Assembly: GCF_024763615.1 (NCBI RefSeq)
Contig: NC_077223.1
Location: forward strand, 108,004,627 to 108,068,626
Source: Phlebotomus papatasi
Taxonomy: Eukaryota > Arthropoda > Insecta > Diptera > Psychodidae
Reading direction: 5' to 3'
Length of the DNA stretch: 64,000 bases
Within the stretch, counting starts at the first letter, position 1; each line of letters opens with the position of its first letter. This document shows positions 35,105-47,006 of the stretch, one piece after another. The position numbers and the translations under genes are program-made. A model generated the notes under the pieces. It had not been told where the DNA came from. It ran no database searches and worked only from the letters and a program-made list of their open reading frames with translations.

Positions 35105-35400
35105 CTAAAATTTTGAAAGCCAAAATCCCGAAAAGCTAAAATCCTGAGGAGACAAAATCTCGAGTGGGTCGAAATTCCGAAAGCCAAAATCCCGAAAGCC
35201 AAAATCCCGAAAGCCAAAATCCCGAAAAGCTAGAATCCAGAAAAGCGAAAATCCCGAAAGCCAAAATCCCTAATGGGTCGATATTCCGAAAACCAATATC
35301 CCGAAAACTCAAAATCTCGAAAGCCAAAATTTCGAAAAGCTAAGATCCCGAAAAGCTAAAATCCCGAAAAGCCAAAATCTCGAAAACCCAAATTTCCAAG
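35105..35400 (+). repeat. AAATCCCGAAAAGCC minisatellite
   Basis: About twenty 14-15 bp variants of AAATCCCGAAAGCC. The open frames on the minus strand (AFGILAFGILAFGI-like) are translations of this repeat, not genes. A shorter stretch is at 36381-36485. Confidence 0.85.
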
Positions 35401-35963
35401 AGTCATAATCTTCAATGGCAAAGCTCCTAAAAAGAACGAAATTGTACTGAGGATAATGTATAGAATAATTGCGTTTATCTGCAAAAAGCGTGGATGCAAT
35501 CGCGAGAGTAGTTATGTCACTTTAAAGAATTCGGATTTTTGGCTTTCGGGATTTTAGTTTACACGAGATTTTGATTCAATCGGGTTTTTGTTGTTTAGAA
35601 AGACCGTCACGAAGAGCAAAAGATACCCAATCCCAACTGTTACTAGAGTTGACATATAAAAAATCTCTGTCCTGACCTAGAATTGAACTGGTGACTTCTA
35701 TATTATAAGCGAATGATCTATCTTAAATTGTGAATCACTTAAATTCACCCTTTGGATAAACATGCTACGGACCTTAACCTTTTGCTTTGTGCTCTAAAAT
35801 TTGGGAAAGTTAGCTTTCATGAATTAATAGCTCAAGATGTAGATAGTGTACACGCCCAGTTAGCGACAGGTTCCCAGTGTTCCCAGTTCAATCCTTAATA
35901 GAGACAGGAATTTTTCCTACCTTTAATCGTTTTCTGTTCTAGTCAGAATTCAGGATTGAGCCC
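35272..35963 (+). repeat. Segmental duplication, copy A
   Basis: From TGGGTCGATATTCCGAAAAC to CTAGTCAGAATTCAGGATT, repeated in direct orientation at 36381-37121 with only scattered differences plus an unalignable stretch in the middle. Confidence 0.85.
35810..35960 (+). repeat. Possible tRNA-derived SINE head (copy A; copy B at 36975-37120)
   Basis: TAGCTCAAGATG (35828) resembles a polymerase III A box and GTTCAATCC (35886) a B box 58 bp later. The following GAGACAGGAATTTTT also occurs, in related form, after an inverted AGTTCAATTCTAG just upstream (35690). Weak evidence; no poly(A) tail or target duplication seen. Confidence 0.3.
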
Positions 35964-36029
35964 GATCACAAGTAGATTTTGATTCTCCAATAGTGTCTTG
36001 GATGAAAGGTAAATGGTACTCTATTTGCA

Positions 36030-36362
36030 CAAAAAATCGTTGAAGTTCGAAGAATTCAAATTCAATTTCGAATTTTCATACTAAATTTTCGAACAAGGTG
36101 GGGAAAATTTATCAAATTTCACGCTAAAGAGCTGGCAAAAGAGTTACTCAGTGATTATGGAGTGATTAAATACCGGGGCAATAACAGTAAACGTCGTTGT
36201 TCTGTTTTTTTCCTCACAATAATGTGAAGGCCGTCACATTTTGACAATTGAGCACTTTGAAATTTGAACAGGATGTATCTCTGCCACCTTGCGGTATTAT
36301 AAAAACGTAAGAAAGTCTCTTTTTTAGACCTTCAAATAGATTTTCGAATTTTTCAAGATCTA
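36030..36362 (+). repeat. Interspersed TTCGAA-rich repeat, copy 2
   Basis: Lies between the two duplication copies; aligns with 665-1040. Confidence 0.7.
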
Positions 36363-36380
36363 CTTCTGTACGGAAAGAAT

Positions 36381-37121
36381 GGGTCGATATTCCGAAAACT
36401 CAACATCTCGAAAGCCAAAATTCCGAAAAGCTAAGATCCCGAAAAGATAGAATCGCGAAAAGCCAAAATCTCGAAAACCCAAAATTGGAAGAGTCATAAT
36501 CTTCAATGGCAAAGCTCCTAAAAAGGACGAAATTGTACTGGAGATAATGTATAGAATAATTGCGTTTGTCTGCAAAAAGCACGGATGCAATCGCGGGAGT
36601 AGTTATGTCACTTTAAAGAATTCGGATTTTTGGCTTTCGGGATTTTAGTCCACACGAAATTTTGGTTCAATCGGGTTTTTTGCTTTTCGGAATTCTGGCT
36701 TTCCGTATTTTGGCTTTCGGGATTTTTGTCCAATCGTTAACGTTTAACAAAATCGTAAACGTTTAACGTTCGGGATTTCGATCGTTTTAGAATCTTGGCC
36801 TTCAGGATTCTGACTGGGAGCCAACGAAAAGGGGGGAATTGAACTGGTGACTTCTATATAACTGAATGATCTATCAATTAAATTCTGAATCACTTAAATT
36901 CACCCTTCGAATAACCATGCTACGGACCTCAACCTTTTGCTTTGTGCTCTACAATTTATCACTATTATAATTTAAGAAAGTCATCTTTCATGAATTCATA
37001 GCTCAAGATGTAGATAGTGTACACGCCCAGTTAGCGACAGGTTCCCAGTGTTCCCAGTTCAATCCTTAATAGAGACAGGAATTTTTCCTACCTTTAATCG
37101 TTTTCTGTTCTAGTCAGAATT
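36381..37121 (+). repeat. Segmental duplication, copy B
   Basis: Direct repeat of 35272-35963, offset about 1.1 kb. It has an extra GTTTAACGTT-rich piece at 36735-36775. Confidence 0.85.
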
Positions 37122-39809
37122 CAGGATTAGGTATTGTTTTCTACGACCGACGCACTTTCTTTAGGAATTAGTGTGGATAATCCATGGACATTCCACTGAA
37201 TTTAGCTATAGTTCCTCTGTTGACAGTGAAGTGTTTCCATGCTTGGCAAATGGCCCTTAAGTGGTTTACAATCATCGGAATCATCGGAACAAGATTGAGA
37301 ATTTGTGTGGATACGACACAGAAATCTCCACGCCTCCTTGCAGACATGTCCATGTCATTCTGATCTACGCGTACCACTTTTTATAGGGTAAGTTTCTTCC
37401 TCTTTCATGATCATGATCAATAATTGAGTTTATTTACTCCATTGCACTTTATGCACTTAATTTATGGCACTTGGAGATTTTCTCCTTCTCACATCATCAT
37501 TGCTGTGAGAGATCTTTTCTGGGATGGACAATCAAGGGGCCAAAGATCACATTACATAGCCGAAGATCACATGAAGATCGCATAAAGATCACATCAAAAT
37601 GCATTTCTTTTGCCATTGCCATTCGATTGTTGCTAATTTTAGGATTACTGTGAGAAAATTCTTTAGTATTTACTCATGTTTGTGGCTTCAAGATCATTTA
37701 ATATCCTCTCTGAAATCTCCCCCAAATATATCTATTTTAAGAATGTAAGAAATTCCATTTGGAATTTTTGGAGGATGCTGCCTCGTGACAATTCAAATAA
37801 AACGATAAAATTTAGATAAAACTATTTTCTCACCTCCAAGAACGCCCTCCGACATCCTAACCATTTATTTTTCTAATTAACTCCCCAGAAAGCAGTAAAA
37901 ATAAGTCTAGGTTGAATTTTAATAAGGTAGAAAATGCATGATCAGTGCAATCAGGAGCATTTGCATGATCATCTGCCCGATAAATTTTGTTAACTCCGGG
38001 CGCTCTATTTTCTAATTAACCAAGATGATAGTTTCAGTTTCAGAAGTTAGAGATAATCCACGTGAAATAAAAGCTATAAAATTTTATATTCTTCTAGTTT
38101 AAATTAAAACACCGGAGCAACTTTCTCTGGGATGGCCTCAGTGGCTTTGAACTTGTTATTATTAAGTTCTTTACCACTCCTGCATTTCATTATAAAACCA
38201 GCATCAATAGTTACATCCATAAAAAAATCAATTAAACCAATTAAATTTGAGATTGTATTTATTTTTTTATTGGTTAATGATTTCAATATCTTACTTTTAT
38301 TTAATTGAAATTGCTTTGCAAAACAAAAAGGATTTTGTAGGGTATTTCAAGGTCAAACTTTGAATTACTCCTGAAGTAAAATTTATGAACCTATTTGGAT
38401 TAATGACTACCCATTTGAAAGAAGATGGTTTTGTTAATTAATACGCAAGGTGATGGCACATTTGGAGAACTTCTTTCACTATCCCAGGGGCTGATGAAAA
38501 GCCAGTGAGAAATGGGAATTTGTGGTGTCGTGAAGAAAATTCCCATAAATTTGGTTGTTTTTCCTGGAGGGAACCCACCAAAAGGCGACAAAATTTCTAA
38601 ACCAGGCGTTGGCGAAAGATAAATACATCCACCATTGAACTTGCTGACTTTTTTATCGTGCTATATTTAACGAGACATTGAGAGATATCATACCCCTCCA
38701 GAGAGAATATTCTCATCATGTCAGGAGTGAAAGATATTTTCAAATTACTTTTTTCTATCGTTTGTTGGATTTTTTTTGGAAAATATGGAAGATGCAAGTG
38801 GCTTTGTTCCATTTGGAAGATCTTTAGTCATCACCCGGAGACAGATGATTAAATCAACTCTCGACAATGGAGAAAATTCTCTTGCAAAGTTCTAATGTGC
38901 AATATGTTGAGATCTTTCTTCATGGACTTCTGTCTCGATCACGACATGAAAATGTGCAGAAAATTGAGAGCATGAGAAGGCGGGAATCCAGCTGTACATT
39001 ATCGCTCATTTAGTATACCAGAGACGTACGTCCTTATTAGAAATTTTTCAGGAAGCAACTCTAAAACATTTCATTATCAATTTCATTATCTAAACTATTA
39101 GAAACTATTTTAACAAAATACATTACTATTTTCATCTCTTTCAGCATAGGAACAATAATAAGAAGACGGTCACTTAATGCTTATGTTTCATCCACAAGTA
39201 ATAAAATATTTACTCACATAAAATATTTAATTACCATTTCTAATTAGTTAAAGCCCTGAATGCGTTTAACCATTCAAAAATTAGCCAATTAAGTTGCAAG
39301 ATGAGTCTTAAGTATTTCAAAGAATTAAATATTAATTTACATGTTGCTAATACTTTAATGACACATTTGCAGCATTTTCTGCCTACATTTTACACTTTAA
39401 ATTAGATAATTATTGAAGATATAGAGAAAACTTGTCTAATGCCCTTTGCTAGGTGGTTTTATTCCGTTAGCACGGGAAAATATTATTTAAAGATTTACCA
39501 GGGGCCTCTCAACATTTCATTTTTCCATACGTTTTTGCATAGTGGCACTGAAGACTATTGGCAAGTTTTTTCCTAAAGAGAATTGACTTATCAGACTGAT
39601 ATATTTCGAAATCGTGCATTAAAAGCTATCTAAAAATACATATTTCATAATGCTCGCCGAAATAATACAAGAACTACGAGCAAATTTGTTTAAGTCGCGG
39701 TGCAATATCTACAACATTTTTACAAGGAAAAGTGAAAAATATTTTCACTTTTTATTAGGCTTGATGGGCCCCTGGATTTACTTTATTTTTTATTTTTAAC
39801 TATGTATTG
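37122..39809. other. Unrecognised sequence
   Basis: Open frames of 60-76 codons only, none resembling a known family. No repeat family member recognised. Confidence 0.45.
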
Positions 39810-39817
39810 CCCTAGAT

Positions 39818-39947
39818 CAGAGATGTGTAAGAACCGTTTGAAACCGAATAAACGTCAAAATAAGTTGGTTCAGGTTGTTTCATGACAATTGACGTACAAG
39901 TGTCATTTGACGTTTGTTCGGTTTCAAACAGTTTTTGCACACCTCTG
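39818..39947. mobile_element. hAT-like 130-bp MITE with perfect 8-bp duplication
   Basis: Ends CAGAGATGTGTAAGAACC and GTTTTTGCACACCTCTG; the duplication CCCTAGAT is perfect (39810-39817, 39948-39955). Same length as the copy at 27248. Confidence 0.9.
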
Positions 39948-40089
39948 CCCTAGATACTCTCATGACTTAAGCCGAGAGACGGTTTAAAGTAATTATAAGC
40001 AAAATAATGATCAGATTACATTTCTATTAGTTTCTCCTACTTTCTAAATCGTAATGGAACACAAACGTGACAATTTAATGTCGCTATAT

Positions 40090-41224
40090 TTTGCAGGAAT
40101 TACTGAAGCAGCTAACATTAGGGCTCTTCAAAACCCTGAATGTAATTAAACTTTCCGTTTTTCGAAATTTAACTTGGTACAGGGATACTAATAGCATTTT
40201 AAAATGCTTTGGTGAAGGTCTAAAAAAATTTGCTTCATCCCTAGTCATCTTTCTTAAAGTGAAGAAACAAATTGAACAAAATCTGCGTCACATCTGCAAA
40301 GAAACGATCTCTGAGCCGCATAGATCGCAATTAACCATGAAATAAATATTGTTAAAGGACCTCTATATGAAGCCTTAATAACCCTGAAAAGGAAGAGACA
40401 TCGTCGATCCTCATAAAGAAGTTATGCTTGATCAACGAAGGAGTAAATTCGCTTGCACGTTCATGGTCAGTTCCAGAATATCATTTTTTCTTAGAAGAAA
40501 AATTTTCAATTGAGCATTAGATGTGGAAACAAACTGATTATGTCTATCTGAAGGAAAGATCATACGATAATTTAGACGTTCGAATAACCACCGGAAATCA
40601 AGGAACACCTTATTTGAAGGTCTGGCCTTCCTTGAAGACAAATTATCGCTTTCCACTGGGCTTTTTAGGCTATACCGTCAAAATGAATGCCAATGTGTTT
40701 CTGGAAATTGTCCTGGAAGGAGTGTTGGAGTCGTGGACAAACAAAAATTTTAGTAAGAAGTAATGGAAGTTCGATTAAGACGCGACAACGTCGCAGAAAT
40801 CACGCGCCAAACAAGATTTGGCTAAAAAAAAAGTTTCGCAGTTTATTTTGGGAGTACAATGACCTCAACGATTTTAGGATGCAAAATCGTTTGACTTCCC
40901 CAAAAGAGGCATTTTGTTGATCAAGGTTAGGACTAAAAAGTAGCAAAGTGTCGATGAGCTGAAGACAGCCCTTCCTCGTGAACAGAAGGACATTCAGAAG
41001 GCTGACATTCGTGCAAGATTAAGACATTCGTGCAAACTGACATAGCGCTTCCGACAAACTTAAGACCATAATTAAGTCAAAAAAAGGATCATATTGAACA
41101 AAACCGATAATATTCTAAAATTTTGATGTATTTACTACTATTTTTTCTTTATTTCAAAAAAGTTGAACAAAAAATGAAGATAATATAGCGCTTTAGTTTG
41201 TTGCACTTTTTTTCAGCCACCCTG
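40090..41224 (+). pseudogene. Mariner-family transposase relic, 5'-truncated
   Basis: Reading across several frame changes and stops, the order is that of a mariner-like DDE transposase. A helix-turn-helix part lies around 40200-40345 (SEPHRSQLTMK), a DDE-domain part at 40520-40765 (YVYLKERSYDN, NANVFLEIVLEGVLESWTNK), and a C-terminal part at 40760-41040 (RTKK.QSVDELKTALPREQK). The right end TTTCAGCCACCCTG followed by TA (41225) is a typical inverted terminus; the matching left end is absent. No single open frame, so it is dead. Confidence 0.75.
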
Positions 41225-41289
41225 TATATTGTGAAACGTAGAATATTTAGTCATTACGAACTTACCATGGTATCAAGCATGGGCACTTT

Positions 41290-41420
41290 CCCTTACTTGC
41301 GCAAAAAGTCCTTGATATTCGAAAATTCAAACTCAGTTTCGAATTTTCTAGTCAAATTTTCGCACAAAGTAGGGGAAGTTTATGAAATATCATTCGAAAA
41401 AGCTGATAAAAGTATAGAGC
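41290..41420 (+). repeat. Partial TTCGAA-rich repeat, copy 3
   Basis: CCTTGATATTCGAAAATTC, AATTTTCGCACA and GGGGAAGTTTATGAAATAT parallel 690-790. Confidence 0.55.
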
Positions 41421-41429
41421 CAAAATTCT

Positions 41430-43048
41430 TATAATTTGCTTATAGCGCTCTTGGTTTCGTTTCTGTAATCACTAAAATTGCAATGGTTCACTTTTTAAGA
41501 GCTTTTTCGGGAATTTAAAAACAATATTCTTAAAGCCTTTCAAATGTACATTAAAATTGTTAAAGTCTTGTTTCTGTAAGGAAGTTATTTTGCTTCTTGA
41601 ACAGTAATTATGAAGGTAGAGGAGACTGGGGCAAAAAGTCACAAAATGGATATTTTATTATATGTCTAATTAGAGCGGTTCAACTTTGTGAAAGTCATTT
41701 CCTCTATTTTGTAAAGAAATATATTTATCTTTGGCCACAACGCGGACGAAACGAGAAGTAAAACCAGAGATATTGCGTCCTACGGACGGTCTGGCCCGAA
41801 ATTGCCAGCTTATGATTTTTAGAATCAGGGATATTCAAAACCTATACCCTGTGAATTTCAGCTCGATCTGAGCACTTTGAGAAAATCGAAGGATTACAAT
41901 AGTTGTGATTAAAGGAAATCACAAATAAAATGTCTTTTATTTGGCTTTCGAAACCGATCCTCGAATTTTTTTACCCACCGACTGTAAATGAATCAAATGG
42001 GTTAATAAATTGAATTTAAGCTCAATGTCAACATTATAGCAACCCTAATGAAATGTCCTATCGTAAGGCAATAATTTCTCAAAATCGACAAAAATCGGCA
42101 TACGCCCCTGTAATACACAATGAACTATATTTTTAATAGTACGGAATTATAAAAGAAAATAAGACAACTCCGGCAGCAGCCGCTAGTTTACAATTTTTCT
42201 TATTTTGCCTTCCTCTTTCTTTCTTTAGGTAGGTTCTCTTTTTTTTTCTTTATATAAAAATGGCTTATGCATGAGGATGAAAAGAAGTCTTTTTTCACTC
42301 TCTTGGTTCTCTTGGCTTTTGGCATTAGTTGAGGATGAAAATGGGCAAAAGAATATAAGAAATTCACAACATCATTGAAGTGTATGAGTAAGAAACTGTG
42401 AATAAGAGTGCCATTGTGGATATCTTTAATATTGAGTTTATTCAATGGTCTTGCAGATTTCCCTTTGGCGCTCTTTTTCTCAACACATCTTGCCAGATTC
42501 TTTTAGCATTATTTCTGGGTTCGTTTCACGAGAATGGAGTAAAAATTAAAATTTTCCACTATATTTACACCAATAACAATAAAAAGTTGTTGGGATAATT
42601 AATCGGTTTAGTTATAAGTTGCATAAACTGCTTTTGGCATATCTTTTGGCGGGAAAAAATTGGCAAATGACAGGAAACTTCAACTTTTCCATTAGGACTG
42701 GGTCATTGATCCACCGAATGGTTTTTTTTTATTGTCATAAATAATTCTCATGACGACACATTCGGAAGGATAATAATTTAGGATTTCCGGTTTGCGTGAT
42801 AAATAGCCGTTTCATGCGGTAAGAGATAACATTCGCTATATTCCGTTTGTATTTTTCTTCAAATTTGTATTTTTAATAAAAGTAATTTGAAAAATAACCT
42901 AGGTAAAATTAAGGAATACAGCAGAGGTATCAAAAAAACAAATAAACATATCAAATTTTCAGAAGCACGTGGGATAAAACTTTAGCCAAAAGCATTTTCA
43001 AATCCAAATGATCGAAAATGAAACTTTAATAAATAATTTCCTTAAAAA
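41430..43048. other. No recognisable gene
   Basis: A lone MITE-type end, GAGGAGACTGGGGC after TA, lies at 41620, without a visible partner. The rest is unrecognised. Confidence 0.45.
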
Positions 43049-43050
43049 TA

Positions 43051-44072
43051 AGGTAGCTGTACCTAATTTCGGCCAGCTTTCAATTTTGTCCACTTATTTT
43101 GTTCCTATAAATTCCATGAATTTTTAGTTTTTTCATAAAGATTATATACAATACAAAAAAAAAACAAAAAATATCGCTACGACGAACAAGATGATGTGAA
43201 AAGACTTTAAAAGAATTTCGGAGGGACAAGGAACTGATCAAGGTGGTCGAAATATTACACAAAGCTATGTTTATATTTTTATTCATTTTAAAATGTATTA
43301 AGAATGGTTTTAGAAGAATGATTTTAGAAGTTTGCGTAATCTTGGTGGATTCTAAACAAGAATGAAGGAGTGTACATGTATTGAAACAATAAAAAAATTC
43401 ATGTTAAATTGATATACACTAAGCCCTGAGATATCGAAATGACAGCTGTCAAATACACGAGAAATTCACACGTGCACTTTTACTCCTAATCATTCGGATC
43501 ACGCATACTAAAATGTACAAGTTTGCTTTGTGAAATAGAGAAAGATAAAAAGGCTTTGTTTTTTTCTGTCTACTTTATCTATTGATATTTTCTAGCACAC
43601 TTCAAACTACCCAATAAAAAACATTGACTGCTAGAATTAGTATTGCCCAGTGCAAATCAAAATGTCAATCTACCCATTTAAGACTTGTCTCAAGTTTGAA
43701 ATGTAATATTTTTAATAAAAATTGAATATTTTTGTTACTCTTTTATAAGGAATGTTGCTTGGAGCCTTGCAGACAATTTATCATCTTTATTTTCTCTAAA
43801 ATCATTCTCAATACATTTTAAAATGAATAAAAATGTAGACATAGCATTGGTGGCCTATTTCGGCCACCTTCATTCTCATAGTTCCTTGCCCTTCGGGAAT
43901 TCTTCCAATGCCTTTTTCGCGTCATCTCGTTTGTCGTAGCTACATTTTTTGTTATTTTTTTTTGCATTGTATAATCTCTAGAGTGTACGTAAAATCTAAA
44001 AGTTCATGAAAATTCGAGGAACAAAAAATATGGCCGAAATTGCAAGCTGGCCGGAATTTGGCACACTTACCC
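43051..44072. mobile_element. 1-kb foldback element with ~275-bp arms
   Basis: The left arm 43051-43325 and right arm 43795-44072 are inverted copies (about 80% by eye), starting AGGTAGCTGTACC and ending GGCACACTTACCC, with TA on both sides (43049-43050, 44073-44074). The central 470 bp has no coding sign. Confidence 0.8.
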
Positions 44073-44074
44073 TA

Positions 44075-46690
44075 TCCCTTTTTCATTCCTTTTGACTTTC
44101 AATTGTCATCAACAAACTAATTCTATGAATTTGAATGAACCGTTTTTGCGCTATTACAGTTAAAGCTGTCCCGTTGGAAGTGCATAAGAAAAAATTAGGT
44201 GATGAAAGAAGAAAGCGAAATCAACTGAATTGCACTAAATATCTCTGTTAACTTATGCAAATACAGCAAAGATTTCGGTGCATCAGGAATACAATGGATT
44301 TTCTCATGGATGAAAAAACGGTTCCTCTTGAATCTGGGAATTTTCGTGACGTTGCACAATTCCAATTTATTGTTCCATACATTTTAATTTAAAGTGCAAT
44401 AACATTAAAGACTGTGAGAAACTACGGACAAATTAACAAAATCTCCATGCAAAATTGAATTTTGGGAAACCAAAGGGATATTCAGAGAAACCATTCTTTC
44501 ACTTGCTTCTTCGGAAGGAGAAAGGTGAAATGGAGAAGGTGTCTTGGTGTATTTACAAAAAAATAAGGGAATTTCTAAATATTCTTCCAAATACCAGAGA
44601 CGACAGTCTTCTTTTTTTTTGCCTGAGACCACAGAAACTCCAGAAGAAACTGGAATCCTGAGAATGACGATTTAGATTCAAAAATAAAACACTCTTGGTA
44701 TGATAATCACGAAATATCAATTTGGAACCCCTATTTTATTCCCAGTCCTAATCGAAAGAAACATACAAACGACTAGCGATGATGGAAAGAGAGACTTCGA
44801 TGAGGGAAATCAGAATGATAATAAATAAAATGCCTTTTGTTGTGGCCTTTTGTGACTCTCGTATTTGATGTGAAAAACAAGGAGAAAAAGGGATGGAAAA
44901 TGTGAACAATTGCTCAGATGTGCATTGGAAAGGTACAAGGCTTGTACAGTTGCGGGAACAAATGCAGACACGCTTTTAATGGATATTACGTCAACACGAA
45001 ATCCTAGTCCTTTTGTGGTTGCATTGGAAGTATTTTAAATGAGAAAGAAAATAGTGTCTCTAACATTTTTCTATGTCCTGTAGTAGACCAATAGTTCGTC
45101 AGGACAAAGCGGAAAAAACACACAACTCTAACACATAGGCAGACCAAGTAATGGTATTCCCCTCTCTTTCTTTTTAACTATTCTTTGAACTATCCTGCAA
45201 GGGTGCAAGCGAGAGATCAAATAATCCGCGAGGGTAGCAAAGTTCAAAGGGATGGGGGAAAAACGTGTCGACAAACTTTCAACCGTGTACCAATTCTCTG
45301 ACAAATTTTTCACGGGGGAGGAACAGGATTTTCCACCAGAAAATCAAGGATTGCAGACAGCCTAATATGGATTACAGTCATTGGCTTTTTTGGCGCAAAA
45401 ACTTGACCCCTATTATCCTTTTAGTACTTTTCTGTAAAATACCCTGTAACTGTAGGGGTAGGTTTGCATTCACTACTCACCGCAAGGGTGACTCGTGAGT
45501 GCTAAAAATTGCAGGTGGCGCAATCGCTGATAAGATGCAACTGTCAAAATATCCTTTAGTTATTGGGTCATTGCGCAATTGCATTCACATCTTCCAAACA
45601 CCAGTTGTGTATCCAAGTGTTTACCCTTAATAACTCAAAACTAAGAGTATATCCTTGACAAGTACAATAACTTAGCAATCCCCTCAGTCTTCTTACCTAA
45701 TAAATAATACATTTTTGATCCTTCGAGCCGTAAACTTAACAATCTCCCTAGGAAACCCTTTAAGCAAATTCACAGGGCAACTGGAATCAATTTACGACAC
45801 TGCGCCATCTCTATTTTCTTGCACCAAAAGGAGTTTGAGTGTATGAGTGTGACGGCGTCACTCACGAAAAATTACACCCCTATTATCGATTTTTGCGGCG
45901 TTTTTTTCAGTACACCAATTTTCATCGTCTTTTCCACCGTAAATGAGTAACTTTGCACCATTAGCTCATGTTTCACGCTGACTCCTGGCCACCCCTGGTG
46001 AATTTGGGGGGAGTACAGGCGTCACAGGAGGAAAAAAAAGCGAGGGAAGAAGCCGACAAAGGGAAATGGCGCACAATTTTCCCACCCTGACTTTTCCTCA
46101 AATTTGTTTTTCGCGGCATTTTCCATACACTGTCCCACTGTATAATTGGGCAAACAATTGTTAATGCTCTTCTAAGGGCAAGAACGTTCACAGGGCACAA
46201 AGTTGGGCAAAATTGGTATAAGATAAAAACGGTACAAACCTTCCTTGGGACGCAAACGCTCTTTCAACAACGCACAAATAATCCACAGAAAAGTGCTACA
46301 GGAGAAACAGGACTTCACACACACACCAATCAGCACAGCATGGAATAATCCACTCAAAAGTATCCTTGGAGGGATTTTTTTTGTCCCTTCGATATATTTG
46401 GGCTTTTTATTCACGAGAACATTCAACAAAACGATGCGACCGCTTCGGCTTTCGAACTACAACTGAAACTAAAAACGTCACGAACCCTCTGCTCAGAGAC
46501 GAACTGGGCAAAATCAGATCATTCAACGCTATTTCCCTCCTAAGACTCGTCCCACGACAATCCATAGGACAGACAAATTGTTATAGGGTGCCTGAAAGAA
46601 ATTTTGCCTACATTCCGGAGTATAAGGGATTGTGACGAATTTAAAAGCAACGACCAGTCTCCAAAAAAGGAATTTAAAAAAAGAATTTAC
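44075..46690. other. Unrecognised sequence downstream of the beta-glucosidase gene
   Basis: Many short open frames on both strands, none with a recognisable domain. 45700-46620 is relatively GC-rich and could hold regulatory sequence. Confidence 0.4.
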
Positions 46691-46693
46691 ATT

Positions 46694-46699
46694 TTTATT
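46694..46699 (-). terminator. Poly(A) signal of the beta-glucosidase gene
   Basis: AATAAA on the minus strand, 79 bases after the stop codon. Confidence 0.65.
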
Positions 46700-46777
46700 T
46701 GTCACGCTATCACAAAAATGTACATTAAGTGCAATACCGATTTGTTTCAATAAAAGCTTCTCTAGACGGAGGATAAT

Positions 46778-47006
46778 TCACATTCGCCATATCATCCCAA
46801 TAAGGGCGACACTGAGCAAAGAAAACCTCAAAGAAATTTGGCAAGAACTGCTGGGTTCGGATGGTATAAAAACTTCTGGCTCTGGCTGATAATCCCAATC
46901 AATTTTGTTTGTGCTAATTATCTTGGCGAATACCTTTGCAGACGTCTTCTGAACTCTCGTTCGATTTGGGTGCTTGAAATCAACGTGGTAGAGGCCAAAC
47001 TTCTCA
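46778..47006 (-). CDS. Beta-glucosidase exon 7 (barrel end and hydrophobic tail)
   Basis: Acceptor ATTTCCCAG. Codes EKFGLYHVDFKHPNRTRVQK (end of the barrel), a linker IPSEPSSSC, and a terminal ISLRFSLLSVALIGMIWRM before TGA at 46780-46778. Found by splicing logic. Confidence 0.9.

Noticed and set aside
35023..35327. Minus-strand frames with AFGILAFGI repeats as a repetitive protein
   Set aside because: They are translations of the 15-bp minisatellite, with matching frames on several phases.
37168..37377. 69-codon minus-strand frame
   Set aside because: No recognisable domain, no flanking exons, and length within chance expectation.
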